Below, piece after piece: positions 22,065-34,045 of a stretch of 64,000 bases of DNA. Source of the DNA: Echiichthys vipera (lineage: Eukaryota; Chordata; Actinopteri; Perciformes; Trachinidae). Within the stretch, counting starts at the first letter, position 1. Each line of letters opens with the position of its first letter. Where the stretch lies: NCBI GenBank assembly GCA_963691815.1, contig OY829645.1, positions 3,162,001-3,226,000 of the forward strand. The letters run 5' to 3'. The position numbers and the translations under genes were made by a program. Under the pieces are notes generated by a model. The model was not told the DNA's origin and searched no databases. It saw nothing but the letters and a program-made list of their open reading frames with translations.

Positions 22065-25000
22065 ATGCTGCTCCGTGTGTCATTTGGTGGGGAGCAGAAG
22101 TATGTTAGGCTGTCTGACCTAACATTGGATGCCTTCATGAAAGAAGGTTAGTGAGTACATCAGGGTAACACAATATTACAACCTTTTACTTATTTAATAC
22201 ACCTAATTCACCATAAAACATTCCTGAGTTGATAACTGTTTCTGCTGTGCCTTTAAATGCATGGGAATAATACTGACTTAAGTTTCAACTCAATAGCATT
22301 TTGTGAAGACATGAGGCTCACCCCACTTAGTTATGATTTTGATTCTCATCAAAAGGAAATGGTCTTGTTACTGTAACATAATTTTCCCTTTCCTTCTTTT
22401 ATTTCAGTGTGCCAAAAATTTAACATACCAGAATGTAGGCAGCCAAATATGAAGGTATTTGACCAATCTGACACAGAAGTTGACGGAGAGGTCTTTGAAG
22501 AATTAGTGAAGGAGTCACCTGGAACCTTCCGAGTCATGTTGAGCAATGAAGAACTTGGTAATCACTGACCATTCACAGATGTGTTCATATTAAACTTAAA
22601 GGTTGGGATGGGAGTAATAACATTTCTATTTTTTTTTTGTTTTGTGCATATTCTTTAATGCACGGATGCTTCTCTGTCATCATCATCATCATGCTCAGCA
22701 GCATCTGAAGATACCATTATTCTGAACTTCACAATGTGTGACCCTCCTGAAGAAGCAGCCGCTGCAGAAGGAAGTCAACCTAAAAGGCCATGCCACATAA
22801 ACTTAGAGGCAAAAGAGGTGGGTAGTGGACATTGATTTGATGGGTGGTGTTTTTCTGTTATAATTTCTCCATTGTACGTATGGTTTAAACATTTCTGACT
22901 GTATATTTTGTTTCCATTTAAGTTGATTGAAAATATCCTCACAACAAAGCCTGGGGGCGAACACATCATGCAAGAGTATGCAAAAACCAAATCCCTGCAA
23001 GATGCCACCAGAAGACAGATGATAAACATACTTGCTGCTGAGATGACACAAACACATGGGTAAGATTCATACATGTAGGCTCTAAAGAGACATTGTTAAT
23101 ATTGGATTGTTTTTAATTGTGTCTAATTGAGTGATTGTCATCATTGAATTCATACATTAGGACATCCCCCCCTAAAAATGTCAGGGTGATGTACGCACAG
23201 GGGATAGTTGCTCTGTTTCCATATCTGGCAGACCCATATTCACAACATGGATATGTAAGTAAAAGAGTTCTTACAACACACTTCATTGCCATTAGAAATG
23301 TAGATAGTATAGTCAGTCTGCGTGTGTTTAATTACACAGGAACATTACTACGATCCAGAGAGTGGTTCTGGATACCTTGCATGGCGGTTGAAGACCATTC
23401 AAACAAAAGTTGCAGAGGAAAGAGGTGCCTCTACTAGCAGATCTCCCAAGAGTAAGTATACTTATCAGTTACATATGATGTTGATGAATTGTGTAGGCAG
23501 GAGTCAATAAAATTGTGTTTTGTCTCATGGTGGTGGGCCAGGCCGTGGTCAACCCAGACCCAGAAAGTGATTTTTCACCAGACCAGAGTGTTCTTGACAC
23601 AAATAATGCCACTGATGTTGATGTGTTGTCTGACCATGTAGAAGCAGAGTCTGCATTATCTGCAGAAGACCTTGTAAATAGTTGTGCATCTGTCATTTCT
23701 GATTTAAAGGCAGCGGGTGTAGGCCAAAGTGTAGTTAACTCTGTTGTGATTTCCATGGAAGAGATTGTTCAAGATATCCAGCAGCATGCTAAAGAAACTG
23801 TTGTTCAGCATGTATTCAGTGATGAAAGAGAAAGTGAAACGTGCAAGAAAGTTGAAGCATGTTTTGATGGGTTGGAGAATCCTTTCACAATTCTTAATTC
23901 AGAATACAAGCGATCCAAATTTTTATCCAGCAAGTGGGAAACTGTAGAACCAGTTGAATGTGTAATTGGCTCCAGATTTGACACAAGACGAAATAAAGAG
24001 ACTGGGACATATGATCAGATGGTTGTTCAAGATAAATTCATGTATGTTCCAATTTTATCTACATTGGAGTTGATATTTAAAAGTAAGTATGTTGCAGAAA
24101 TGTTGAAAAAATCAGACACTGATGACTCGAGACTAAGAGATATTTGTGATGGATCATTGTTCAAGACTCACCCTCTGTTTTCAACTGAAAAGCAAACAGT
24201 GCAGATACAAATGTTCTACGATGACTTCGAGGTTGCAAATCCTCTCGGTTCCAAGCGAGGCATTCATAAACTGGGTGCAATATATTTTACCCTAAGAAAC
24301 TTCTCTCCAAAATGGAATTCATTTTTGGCCAACATACACCTGTGTGCCCTTTTTCATGCACAAGATCTTAAACGGTACGGTTTTAGTGAAGTTCTTGCTC
24401 CTGTTGTTCGAGACATTAAAGTTTTAGAGAAAGATGGTATTGAAATTCCGCTATACGGTGGTCGTGTTCGTGGCAGTGTGGTACAGGTTACTGGTGTTAA
24501 TTTAGGCATACATAGCTTGTTTGGTCTGGTGGAGTCGTTCAATGCAAGGTACTGTTGCAGATTTTGTTTAGCTGAAAAAGATGACTTTCAAACAGAATTC
24601 TCAGAGGAGTCTTCAAAAATTGTGTTGCGCACAAAAGACACCCACACAGCTCACTGTCAAGAAATGGCTGATAATCCATCTCTTCCATATGTTTTTGGTG
24701 TCAAGAGGTCAAGCTTATTGAATTCACTGACATATTTTCACACTACTGAGAACTTCTCAGTTGATGTGATGCATGACATTTTGGAGGGAGTGGCCCAGTA
24801 CGAACTGAAGCTGTTGTTTTTGTATTTTAAAGAACAACATGTTACACTGGAGGAGCTGAATTCAAGAATACAAAGTTTTGATTATGGATTCATGGAGAGA
24901 AACAATAGGCCAGTGGCAGTGAATTTAGGTGGAGAGTCTAATGATCTGGGACTAAATGCGGTTCAGTCATGGTGCTTATTGAGGAATACTCCACTCCTCT

Positions 25001-25795
25001 TTGGAGATTTGGTAACTCTTACTGACCAACATTGGGGCCTACTTCTTTTATTACTACAAATAATAAACATTGTATTTTCTGCCATGGTATCTCATGGAAT
25101 GTGTGTATATATAAAACATTTGATTGTGGAACACCACAAACTGTTCAAGATGTTGTATCCCCTGAAAAAACTTTTACCAAAGCACCATTTTCTTATCCAT
25201 TATCCCCGCTGCATCCAGAAAATAGGACCTGTACTTCATAGTTGGTGCATGCGCTATGAAGGCAAGCATACATTTTTCAAGAGACAGCTCAAGTCATTTA
25301 AAAATATCACCAAAACGCTGGCCAAAAAACACCAGCATCATATGGCATGTATTTGGCGATCTTCAACAATTTTTAGTCGGTTAGACATTGGTCCTGGAAA
25401 AATGGTCTTTAGAAATGGTAAAAGGTGGTTCTGAAATTGTCAAGGCAATGCAAGTGTCCTCCAGTGTTCAAGTTATGAAAGTGAATTGGGCTAAACACAA
25501 TGGTTTTATTTACCGCAAACAGTTGGTTATTTGTGGTGCAGTTGAATGTGAACTGCCTCTTTTACCAGATTGAGTCCGTCGTGATAATTCATGAAAAAAT
25601 GTTGCTGCTCACTTTGCCTTTATTTACTGTAAGTTTTCAAGAACATTTCCATGCGTATGAAGTAACAAGGAGAAAGTAAGATTTTGTTGTCTTTCATGTT
25701 GACAAACTGCCTTATCCCAGGCCTTTTGACATACAGATGTCCTATGGAGTGAATGACACAGCTCTTTTTGTTGTTCCATATTGCTTCATCTGGTG
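22065..25795 (+). pseudogene. Seven-exon CACTA/EnSpm transposase gene with late frameshifts
   Basis: Exons inferred from GT/AG sites that keep one frame: 22062-22146 (ATG 22065), 22408-22557, 22699-22817, 22923-23059, 23161-23254, 23340-23451 and 23501-25434. The N-terminus (LLRVSFGGEQKYVRL) resembles a PB1-like domain. The last exon contains FYDDFEVANPLGSK, CRFCLAEKDDF and DVMHDILEGVAQYE, typical of animal EnSpm transposases that cut the TIRs. Near 25425 the frame shifts, shifts again near 25570 and has a TAA near 25678; homologous-looking sequence runs to 25795. So about 850 residues are open but the C-terminus is broken. Exon 7's start is the least certain. Confidence 0.75.
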
Positions 25796-26225
25796 AGCAT
25801 TAAAGGAAGTTGTGACTGTAACCTTGTTTTTGTGTTTTATTTCTATTTGATTATTAATTATTATTTAGATCAAAGCAGTTCAGTAGTATAGTACATATCA
25901 CCTAGATATAATAAAATGTAAAAATAACACTGTGGAGAAATATTATTACACATTAGTGTCATTTTAAGAACCAAATTTGGAGTAAAATTAACTCTATAAA
26001 GTGTAATCATAATACTCTGAACAGTGTAAACAAACCTCGGTGTTAAATATTTTTTACACATTTCATTGTTAATTTTGACACTGAATTGAGTATAATTGAC
26101 ACTAATAATTTGACACTGGCCATAGAGTAAATTTTACTCTATTTTTGAGTGGGACCAAATGTTATCTGAAACGGAGTTAAATTCAACTCTATAAGAGTTA
26201 AATTGACACTTTGTTTTTTACTGTG
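25796..26225 (+). repeat. 3' subterminal region of the CACTA transposon
   Basis: Non-coding sequence dense in AGTAAAATTTACTCTAT, GAGTTAAATTGACAC and similar short inverted motifs, ending with the terminal TTTTTTACTGTG. Confidence 0.75.
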
Positions 26226-26227
26226 TA

Positions 26228-26888
26228 CAGCTGCAGAGAAGGTGTGAACATTTAAGTTACACAAAGCACCAAAAGCCTGATCTCTCAGTTCTTATGACAA
26301 AGTTACAATGGTATCTAGCCGTCCATAAAGTCCTATAACATGTAGGAATGCCCAGTTGGTGATTAGTTACCAGTCCATGAGATGGGAGATGTTGCGTTGC
26401 TTGATGCCAGTGGCTGGGTGAAGAAAGGAAGCTTAGTGGTGAAAGGTTCTTGTCTTATTGTGGCTCTTAGGCAAAAGAGGAAACAGATCGCTCTGTGTTG
26501 TGCTCAGTTGAGGATAACCGGTTAGTTAACCTTTTGCTGGTGATCGCCGTAGGCCAGGTCCAGGGCCGAGGGGACAGCGGGAAGCTGGTCTCCTGGAACC
26601 GCAGGATCCCGTCGAGTTGAGTGCGAAGGAAGAGCCGGGAGAAAGAGAGAGAAGAGGTTGTGTGCTTCACTTTATAGAGGCCCGGGTGATGTCATCGCCA
26701 TGGGGTCAAGTCAGCCAATGAACAGTTTGGGGGTACCTTGAATAATTCACACCTGGGTGTGACCTGTTGGGCCTTTGTTTCAGAGACAAAGGCAGCCTGG
26801 CTTTGGGCCTAGTCATCCCTTTGGCCTGAGCAGGCCGAGCCTTTTCATAATAAAACTGAATCATCTTTGGGTGCCGTTTGCACCTACA
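26228..26888 (-). mobile_element. Solo LTR, right part (5' half, minus strand)
   Basis: On the minus strand it starts TGTAGGTGCAAACGGCACCC at 26888, matching the start of the plus-strand copy at 40766. It contains a GATGTCATC CRE-like site (26688-26697 region) and a CTATAAAG TATA-like element near 26673, in the same order as the other copy. The left end joins 20949 after removal of the CACTA insertion. Confidence 0.8.
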
Positions 26889-27621
26889 CTTTCTATGTAT
26901 TCTATTTTCTTCTCATTTTATCATAGTTTTACTGTAATTATCAAGTGTTTTAATTTCCATCTTAAATTTCCATTAATTATGGCATTCTGTCCATATTTTT
27001 ATGTTAATTCTGTCTATTTATGTCATGTATTTTCCTTATTGTAAAGCATGTTGTGTTGCATTTCTTGTATGAAATTGCTACACAAATAACGTTATTAGCT
27101 AATTTAAAAAATAAATAAATGCAAAAGCCTATTGCATAAGCTAACTACAAACATACCTCATTTATAAAGAGTAGAGTGTAAAGAGTAGCCTCATATAGGC
27201 CCGAGTCAACACCTTTAAATTCTGAATATGCAAACCGATAGGACTATGTTGGATGACTTTAAACTCTTTGGCTACAGCAGATGGGAAACTACCAACTTGC
27301 TGATTGGTTAGCAATATGAAGATGAAGTATGAAAACAGCCTGTGACCCCACCCCACACACAACACACAAACTATCAAACCCATACATTAAAACTTGTCAA
27401 GATAGTTCACATCCAGTCTTTGGACACTCCAGTTCTGTGGGCCTTAACGTTAATGTTGTGAAAGAGTTAGCAGTTTGCACTTGTTGCCACTTGCCAGACC
27501 CATCAGTGATGTCATAACAAGTGTTTTCTAATTATCTTTAATAAAGATGAATTCAAGAGATAAGCTGATTGCTTTTTCCACAAATGTTCCAGCTGGTTTC
27601 TTTATCATGTTGTAAATCTGG
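26889..27621. other. No recognisable feature
   Basis: AT-rich, apparently unique sequence. Short open frames here carry no recognisable motif. Confidence 0.5.
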
Positions 27622-27860
27622 GATATGAGATAAGATATTCCTTTATTAGTCCCAAAAAAAAACGGACAATTTCCATATTAAAGCAGCAAAGTGGATAGCA
27701 AACATAGAAGAAGCATCAATAAGAAACAATAAATTGTAGAAAAATATGAACAATATAAACACAGGGAAATATAAAATATAAGAATATACACCAAGGCACA
27801 GAGGAAACTATTAGTATTGCACATTGAGAACCCAGTTTGTGAACAAAAAGGGCTTCATAT
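27622..27860. repeat. Fish LINE/SINE-tail-like repeat
   Basis: GATAAGATATTCCTTTATTA followed by a decayed TAGTCCC-A-run and GCAGCAAAGTGGATAGCA, a repeat signature I recognise from many teleost genomes. The family name is not certain. Confidence 0.6.
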
Positions 27861-29240
27861 TTTGATATTTATCCATATCAATGAATCATGCATAAAGTAG
27901 TCCCATACACTGGGAGAAAAGGAAGATGGTGAGAAGAACTGGGGCATGAGTAGACATTTCATGTCTGATATGACGTTGGGGGGAGGGAGATACGTCAGTC
28001 TGGGTGACGTTAACAGAATTCGCCACATTAGCTCACCCTCCCGGGAGCTAGGCTAACAGAACACGTTACTAGATAAACGGGAGTGGGAGTCTCGTGTCTC
28101 TAACGGAGACTACACCGTGTATATGATATAAAGAAAAGTTTTGGGGGAAAAAAACACCGGCTCAGCAAGTCAAGTGCAGGCACTCCCGTGTCTCTAGTGG
28201 AAATCACACAAGCTCCGGGGGTGAAGTGCAGGCAGCATTTATGATCTATGATTTAAACTGATAATCAACACAGTACCATGCTCATAGACTGTAAAACACT
28301 GACCCTCAAGGCCCGAATCCTCCTGCTGCTCCAGATTAGCATCTAGTGTATGTGCCATAGATAGCAGGCTGTCCTGCAAGCCATGGTGCAAGTGCGGCTA
28401 TTTAATTAGCATAACAGAGATAACTTTAACACTGTGTGTTCCTAAACCATCAGTTTGACCAGTTGATCGAAGAGCAAACCATCTTGTCACTTATGGAAAC
28501 ACCACCACATGAAAGACCCTAGTCCAGGTTGAGATGACGGAGTTAGCATGCTAATGATGCTAATCCTGACAACTAGCCTCCGAGGACAAGTAAGGGCCAG
28601 AGGCTAGCTGTCACTCAAGAGGCCACGCCCCTAATTATTCAAACACTTTAACCTCCAATGAAATAAAAACTAGCCTGGTAAAAAAATTCTTCCCCCCCTC
28701 AGTGTTGTCATGGAAATATGACTTAAACATACAGAAGAGAGTGATTTTTTTTCCCACAAGTCCTAAATAGGTTTAATTATGCTGTGAAAATCGACCTGTT
28801 TAAGATGTTTAACATGAGGGTAAATGAGAAACTGCTCTATTGTTCAAACTACTCCTACTGGACACTCTGAGAACTGCAGTTTTTGGCAATTTCCGATTGG
28901 ATCGACCAGGAAGTGGCGGTGGTGGCGGCCAACAACCGTTACTCACGAGATCACTGTTACTCGCTTGTGAAATAAATTAGCCTGTGGGCTATTACAGCTC
29001 ACAAATTTCAACAATTTATTTGGGATTTAACATTGAAATAAACAAGCAACATAAATGCAACATTTGACCATCCTCCTGAGTGCAGGTTTGTATTATAAAC
29101 AGACTGAAAATGAGTTTACAGCTCCGTTTGTTTACATGATGCTGGACACACCTGCTTCTGTCACACATATATCCAGTGCATCTACTGACACAACGATTTT
29201 TTAGAAAATTCAAGTGTAGTATCTGAAATCTTGTTTGGTC
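27861..29240. other. Unclassified, probably old repeat sequence
   Basis: Contains stretches such as GTTAGCATGCTAATGATGCT and ACTAGCCTCCGAGGACAAGT that look like old non-autonomous repeats, but I cannot assign boundaries or a family. No coding signal. Confidence 0.4.
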
Positions 29241-29284
29241 ATTCCCTATATAGTGAACTATTTAATTAACACCATATAGGGAAT
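29241..29284. repeat. Short inverted repeat, MITE remnant
   Basis: ATTCCCTATAT at 29241-29251 pairs with ATATAGGGAAT at 29274-29284. It may be a small folded-back DNA element. Confidence 0.5.
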
Positions 29285-29364
29285 AGTGAATGAGGGAATG
29301 GTTTCAAAACACAGCTCCTGATTTTGGATTAGCCAATGAAATATTCCTCAATTTCAATTAAATT

Positions 29365-29802
29365 CATTTAAATTTTATTTACACATGCCAAATTATAACA
29401 AAAGTTATCTCAGGACACTTTACAGAGTAGGCATAGACCACACTCTATGACTTATTTATGATTTACATAGACCCAACAATTCCCCCATTTAGTACACAGT
29501 GGCAACGAAAACTTACCCTTTAACAGGCAGGGACAAACGGACATCTGTCTGCACCGATTGGGGATGAAGAAAAGGAGAGAGACAAAGACAGACAGAGTGA
29601 TACACTTCCAGGGATGCAAGCAACCACAAAAGTAACAGTGACTATAGTGATAGGTAAAGCAATGTGAATATGACTTACAGTTACAGTTATGGTAGTTACT
29701 GCAGAACAGTAAGAAACAGGCACAGCCAGGGTGACATCATGACAATAATTAAAGTGGCAAACATGATCGATGATGAGTAGCGGCAATAACAGCTGCGATA
29801 CA
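29365..29802 (-). mobile_element. L2-like LINE 3' tail (right-truncated by Penelope insertion)
   Basis: AATTTTATTTACACATGCCA, CTCAGGACACTTTACAGAGT and CCCAACAATTCCCCCATT are the reverse-oriented tail motifs of a common fish L2-like LINE. The sequence resumes at 34358, after the Penelope insertion. Confidence 0.7.
29792..29802. repeat. Target-site duplication GCTGCGATACA, left copy
   Basis: The same 11 bp recur at 34358-34368, exactly bracketing the Penelope block. Confidence 0.93.
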
Positions 29803-30357
29803 TCCACAAAGCAATTTCAGTCAAAAGCAAGTGGACTTTTTTATTTGTCTGGGAAGACGTTTCACCTCTCATCCAAGAGGCTTCATCAGTTCATGTACGC
29901 ATCTGACCAGGCTGGGACTGGTCCAACTAACTGGTGTGGAGATCCAGGTATTTAACCTCTCACAGGGCCGATGATGTCACTGGAACCCTTTGTGCTTCAA
30001 GTGCCAACGACCGTCGTTAGAGGGGCAGTCGTTGGTGGGAAGTTGGTTTCGACTTTGTTAGTGCTCTATTGAGTCTTAACGACAGTCGTTGGAGTCACAG
30101 GAGGCCATTTGTGAACAGTTGTTCTTTGAGCTTAGATTGTTGAATCTCATGGGAAGGTATGAAAGGGCAGCATTGTAAATTGGAGATAAGTGGTGACTCA
30201 GACCTCCTCCTCTGTTTAGCGGTGGTTTCTCTACTTTTGCATAGATGGCTTCTTTTACTCCTCTTTTAAACCATCTGTCCTCTCTGTCCAGGATTTGGAC
30301 ATTGTTGTCATCAAAGGAGTGGGCTTTCTCCTTGAGATGTAAGTGGACAGCAGAGTC
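29803..30357 (-). pseudogene. Penelope minus copy: C-terminal coding end and 3' tail
   Basis: Minus-strand translation between 30355 and 30050 gives HLKEKAHSFDDNN, then WFKRGVKEAIYAKVEK and RGGGLSHHLSPIYNAA, the end of a GIY-YIG Penelope protein. The distal part (29803-30050) is the 3' untranslated tail, with inverted-repeat-like ACGACnGTCGTT blocks (AACGACCGTCGTTA near 30005 and AACGACAGTCGTTG near 30078). It also holds a CTGATGA...GAAAC core. Confidence 0.82.
29847..29890 (-). ncRNA. Candidate hammerhead-like motif in Penelope tail
   Basis: On the minus strand: CTGATGA, a short hairpin (CCTCT...AGAGG), GAAAC, then GTCTTCCCAGAC, able to form a 4-bp stem. Penelope elements are known to carry hammerhead ribozymes. 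I could not draw a convincing stem I or the exact cleavage dinucleotide. Confidence 0.35.
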
Positions 30358-31991
30358 TAACCCTGAACTCTGAGTTGATCTACTCTGAGATAGGAAACTC
30401 TGAGTTTTCGGTTTCAGAACAGCAGATTTGCGTTAGGTTGATCAACTCAGAGTAGTTTGACCTGGAGTTTAGTGCGTGCACCACAAGTAAAAAAAGACAG
30501 CATCAATGGAGCCCTGATTCGACGAGTCACCATGGCAACGGGGAAGCGAAGGGCTACGCTACAACTGGAATTGGAAATATTAATGAGCTCATACTGTGAG
30601 TTTGAGCATGTTTACACCGCTGCAGCAGCAAAAGAGAGGGAGACGTGCGGGAGAACATTGCGGCTCGGGTCAGTGCATAAGGTTAAATGTAGTCCTGTTG
30701 CAATCACAGTAACATCACAGGGGAAACTGCTTGAGATGGAGCCTATTAGTTTATTTCATTTAAGTGCAACCCCGCGGGGGAGAAGCGCACTTGGCAGCAG
30801 CTTAAGATGAAAAATAAAAACATTGTTCAAACAGGTAAAACATCGGCACAATCTCATGGTGACGCCTCATTTTGAGCATGTTTTACATTATAAAGTAAAT
30901 ATTACCGTAAGTGGCTGTTTTATATGTTGTATAAAAAACTCCCATTTGCAAAAAAAAACGCAGCGCAACACACAATATCTGCTGTGATATAAGAGCATGA
31001 CTTTGGTTGTTAATGTTGGAAATGTAAGGAGGGATGAGATGGACTGTGACATGAAACGGTGTTGTGCGTATTCACCCCCCCTGCCGTGAAATGGACCCCC
31101 TCGCATTATAGGTGATATTCTGGATCAGAAGGCTGTTGTTTCCACCTATAGGAGTAGTGTATATACCGGTAACCCAACTAAAAGCACACATTTTTGAACC
31201 TATGAATTGCAAGAAAAGCTGGGATTATATTTAGGAAACGCTAAGTCAAATACATTCAACTTGCTCAAAAGATCCATTTCATTCATTTTGTAATTATTGC
31301 TGCAGTATATTAAGGACGTCTATGCGCGGTCTGATAATCATCTCCCGACGAATATTTAATTCTCTTTGCGGTAATGCGTCACCTTCATCATCATCCACGG
31401 AACCTTTTGCAAAAAAACGCAGCAACACACAATATCTGCTTGGATATGAAACGGTACCGCTCAAAAAGAGAATTGCCTGGAAATGCAAGAACATCTATAA
31501 TCAATAGTTTCATAATCATCTCCCGATGAATATTTAATTCTCTGTGCAGTAATTCTGCACCTTCATCCACGGGATCGTTATCAAAAGGACATGCCATGGT
31601 AGTGAAATAGTTGCCACCTAATATAACCTCTGTCTGATTTTTGCAATGATTTTCTGAAAAAACAGACGGAACTATACTACGCCAAAACTCGCCTGCTGAC
31701 TGAATGAATGAGGAAATCAAACACTGTGTGTGGCTGAAAGAGGGCGGAGACAGAGAGAAACTCAAGGTTTTCTGAGAAAAACCTGGTCCCGACCAGGTTA
31801 GTTTCAGAGAGCATGTTACCATGGTAACTGACCTAGAGGTCAGGTTACCTCTTTGTGAAACAGGCTAGAGTTACCCCTCTCTCTCTGGTTTGAGTTACCT
31901 CCCTTTGTGAAACGGAAAACTCAGAGTTTCCCTCATTTCAGGGTTAACAGACTCAGAGTTTTCACTAAACCTGCTTTGTGAAACAGGCCCC
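30358..31991. mobile_element. Unclassified DNA-transposon-like insertion in Penelope
   Basis: A 1.6-kb block splits the Penelope endonuclease between codons that are adjacent in the plus copy. Its ends are rich in inverted AACTCTGAGTT/AAACTCTGAG motifs (ACTCTGAGTTGATC left; CAGACTCAGAGTTTTCAC right) and it ends GTGAAACAGGCCCC, a terminus seen in many fish MITE families. It contains repeated pieces (CAACACACAATATCTGCT twice, near 30965 and 31424). No transposase was recognised. Confidence 0.6.
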
Positions 31992-32705
31992 AGGCCTGAG
32001 GAGTTAGCTCTCCTGTGTTGGGCCATGTGTTTATGCAGTGGTTGTTTTGTTTTTCCAATGTAGAGATCTTTGCATTCCTCGTTGCATTGGACAGCATAAA
32101 CCAGATTGCTTTTGTGGGTGTGTGGTGTTCTGTCCTCTGGATGTACTAGTCTCTGTCTGAGTGTGTTACTGGGTTTGAAATACACAGGGATGCATTGTTT
32201 GTTGAATATCCTCCTGGGTTTCTCTGATACCCCAGCCACATATGGAATAACTATGTTGTTTCTCTTGTTTTCTTTTTCTTTCTCAACCACTTTGTCTTAT
32301 CTTATATCTTTGTCCTCTACCTCCTCCATGTATACATTTGCCACAATAGGGGATACTGGTCAACCCATAACACAGCCGTGTTTCTGTCAGTCAAACGTGC
32401 CATTAAACTGGAAATATGTGGTGTTCAGGCAAAAATCCAGAAGTTTGCAAATGTGATCTGGTTTGAGATTTGTTCGGTTGTGTAAGGAGTTGTCCTGTGT
32501 GAGCTGCTCTCTTATTGTGGGCAAAGCCTCCATGGTTGGAATACAGGTTAACACGGAAGTCATGTCGTAGGATACAATGGTTTCATCTCGACCCATTTTT
32601 AAGTCTCGGACTTTGTTCACAAAGTCTATGGAGTTTTGGATGTGGTGTGGGGTGTTGCCCACCAGTGGGGCCAGAATATTGGCAACGTGCTTGGCAATGT
32701 TATAA
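31992..32705 (-). pseudogene. Penelope minus copy: reverse transcriptase and GIY-YIG
   Basis: From 32705 downward: IAKHVANILAPLVGNTPHH, the YDMTSV motif carrying a catalytic Asp, LCKLLDFCLNTTYFQF-like sequence, then a frame change and the palm end. From 32290 the GIY-YIG domain follows with LVYAVQCNEECKDLYIGKTK and QHRRANSSG near 32040. The reverse transcriptase begins abruptly at 32705, so its N-terminal half is missing. In Penelope-like elements this protein copies the RNA and the GIY-YIG nuclease cuts target DNA. Confidence 0.83.
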
Positions 32706-34045
32706 GTGACCGACAAACACTGCATCCCTGTGTATTTCAAACCCTGTAACACACTCAGACAGAGACTACTACATCCCAAGGACAGAACACCACACACCCA
32801 CAAAAGCAATCTGGTTTATGCTGTCCAGTGCAACGAGGAATGCAAAGATCTCTACATTGGAGAAACAAAACAACCACTGCATAAACGCATGGCCCAACAC
32901 AGGAGAGCTAACTCCTCAGGCCTTGACTCTTCTGTCCACTTAGGGCGCACTCACACTGTCCGCCCGTACCGTGCCCCGGGCTTTAGGGTACTCCCCCCCC
33001 CCCCCCCCCTCCCTCTCCCCACACTGGCCAGCCCGTTTGTACTCACACTGCCTGGGCCTCGCGCAAATGCTTCTTGCCTGTCTATACGTCATCACGCCGT
33101 AACACATCACACGCATTGGTTGACATCATCGCGATGCGTCGCTTTGTTTACAAATCTTTCCGTAGACCTCTGAGTTATTATGCGTCTTGTCCGACTGTTT
33201 TTGAATATTTTCATCCAACCAAATCTGCAGTAAACACTCCACCTCCACATCACACCAACCTGAACCTTCGCCGGCATTGTTTTAAATGTCCGTGCATGGT
33301 CCGTCTTTTTTTTTTTTTTTTATATGTCCCAACAGGCACACATCAAATGACGTCATCGCGATGCGTCGCTTTGTTTAAACATTTTTCCAGAGTTTTGTGC
33401 GTCTTGTCCAACTGTTTTAAAATATTTTCATCCGACCAAATCTGCGGTAAACACTCCACCTCCGCATCACACCACGTGAACCTTTCGCCGCCATTGTTGA
33501 TGTTGTTAAATGTCCGCGCATGGTCCGTCTTTTTTTTTTTTCTATGTCCGAACAGGCGCACATAAAATGGCATCAGAGCCGCCGTAGGCCTCGTGCTTGT
33601 GCTCGTACATGTGTGTGCAAACACGCTTTACCAAAGCCCACCTCTCTCAAACGGGCCGTGGGCGGCAAGCGGGCCGCAGCTAGGCACGGAGGGGTTGCAC
33701 TCACACTGGTCAAACGAACTAGGCTTTACCCGTAAAACCTGTTTGGGCACGGTACAGAAGGACAGTGTGAGTGCGCCCTTACATCTCAAGGAGAAAGCCC
33801 ACTCCTTTGATGACAACAATGTCCAAGTTCTGGACAGAGCGGACAGATGGTTTGAAAGAAGAATAAACCAAGCCATCTATGCAAAAGTAGAGAAACCATC
33901 ACTAAACAGAGGAGGAGGTCTGAGTCACCACTTATCTCCAATTTACAATGCTGGCCTCTCATCCCTTCCCATGAGATTCAACAATCTAAGCTCAAAGAAC
34001 AACTGTTCACAAATGGCCTCCTGTGACTCCAACGACTGTCGTTAA
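32706..34045 (+). pseudogene. Penelope plus copy: GIY-YIG endonuclease, split by a MITE
   Basis: 32706-32939 encodes CIPVYFKPCNTLRQRL, LVYAVQCNEECKDLYIGETK and HRRANSSG; the frame resumes at 33782 with LKEKAHSFDDNN and continues to the stop at 34043-34045. The catalytic Tyr and Arg of the GIY-YIG fold are in the first block. The copy starts exactly where the minus copy starts, so no reverse transcriptase belongs to it. The interruption is the Harbinger-like MITE at 32943-33778. Confidence 0.83.
32943..33778. mobile_element. PIF/Harbinger-like MITE with TTA duplication
   Basis: Starts GGGCGCACTCACACTGTCC and ends GGACAGTGTGAGTGCGCCC, a 19-bp perfect inverted repeat, flanked by TTA at 32940-32942 and 33779-33781. 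Three-base TWA duplications are typical of PIF/Harbinger. It contains C-runs (32990-33010), T-runs (33307-33321 and 33531-33541), and antisense remnants of a Myb/SANT-like protein (minus strand near 33490-33360, RFTWCDAEVECLPQIW). An internal duplication of about 180 bp is visible (CGATGCGTCGCTTTGTTTA at 33131 and 33359). A related copy is at 46720. Confidence 0.85.

Larger units (their letters stand above)
20952..26225 (+). mobile_element. CACTA/EnSpm-like DNA transposon, nearly complete
   Basis: Termini are CACAGTAAAAAA at the left and TTTTTTACTGTG at the right. The inverted similarity extends inward for about 25 bp with an AGTGTCAAT block. The CAC...GTG ends and the TA duplication fit the CACTA/EnSpm superfamily. 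It interrupts a solo LTR, whose two halves rejoin cleanly across it. Subterminal regions contain many GAGTTAAA/TTTAACTC and GAGTAAA motifs of the kind used as transposase binding sites. It carries one spliced gene. The 5' subterminal zone also contains a large perfect hairpin at 21488-21556. Confidence 0.85.
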
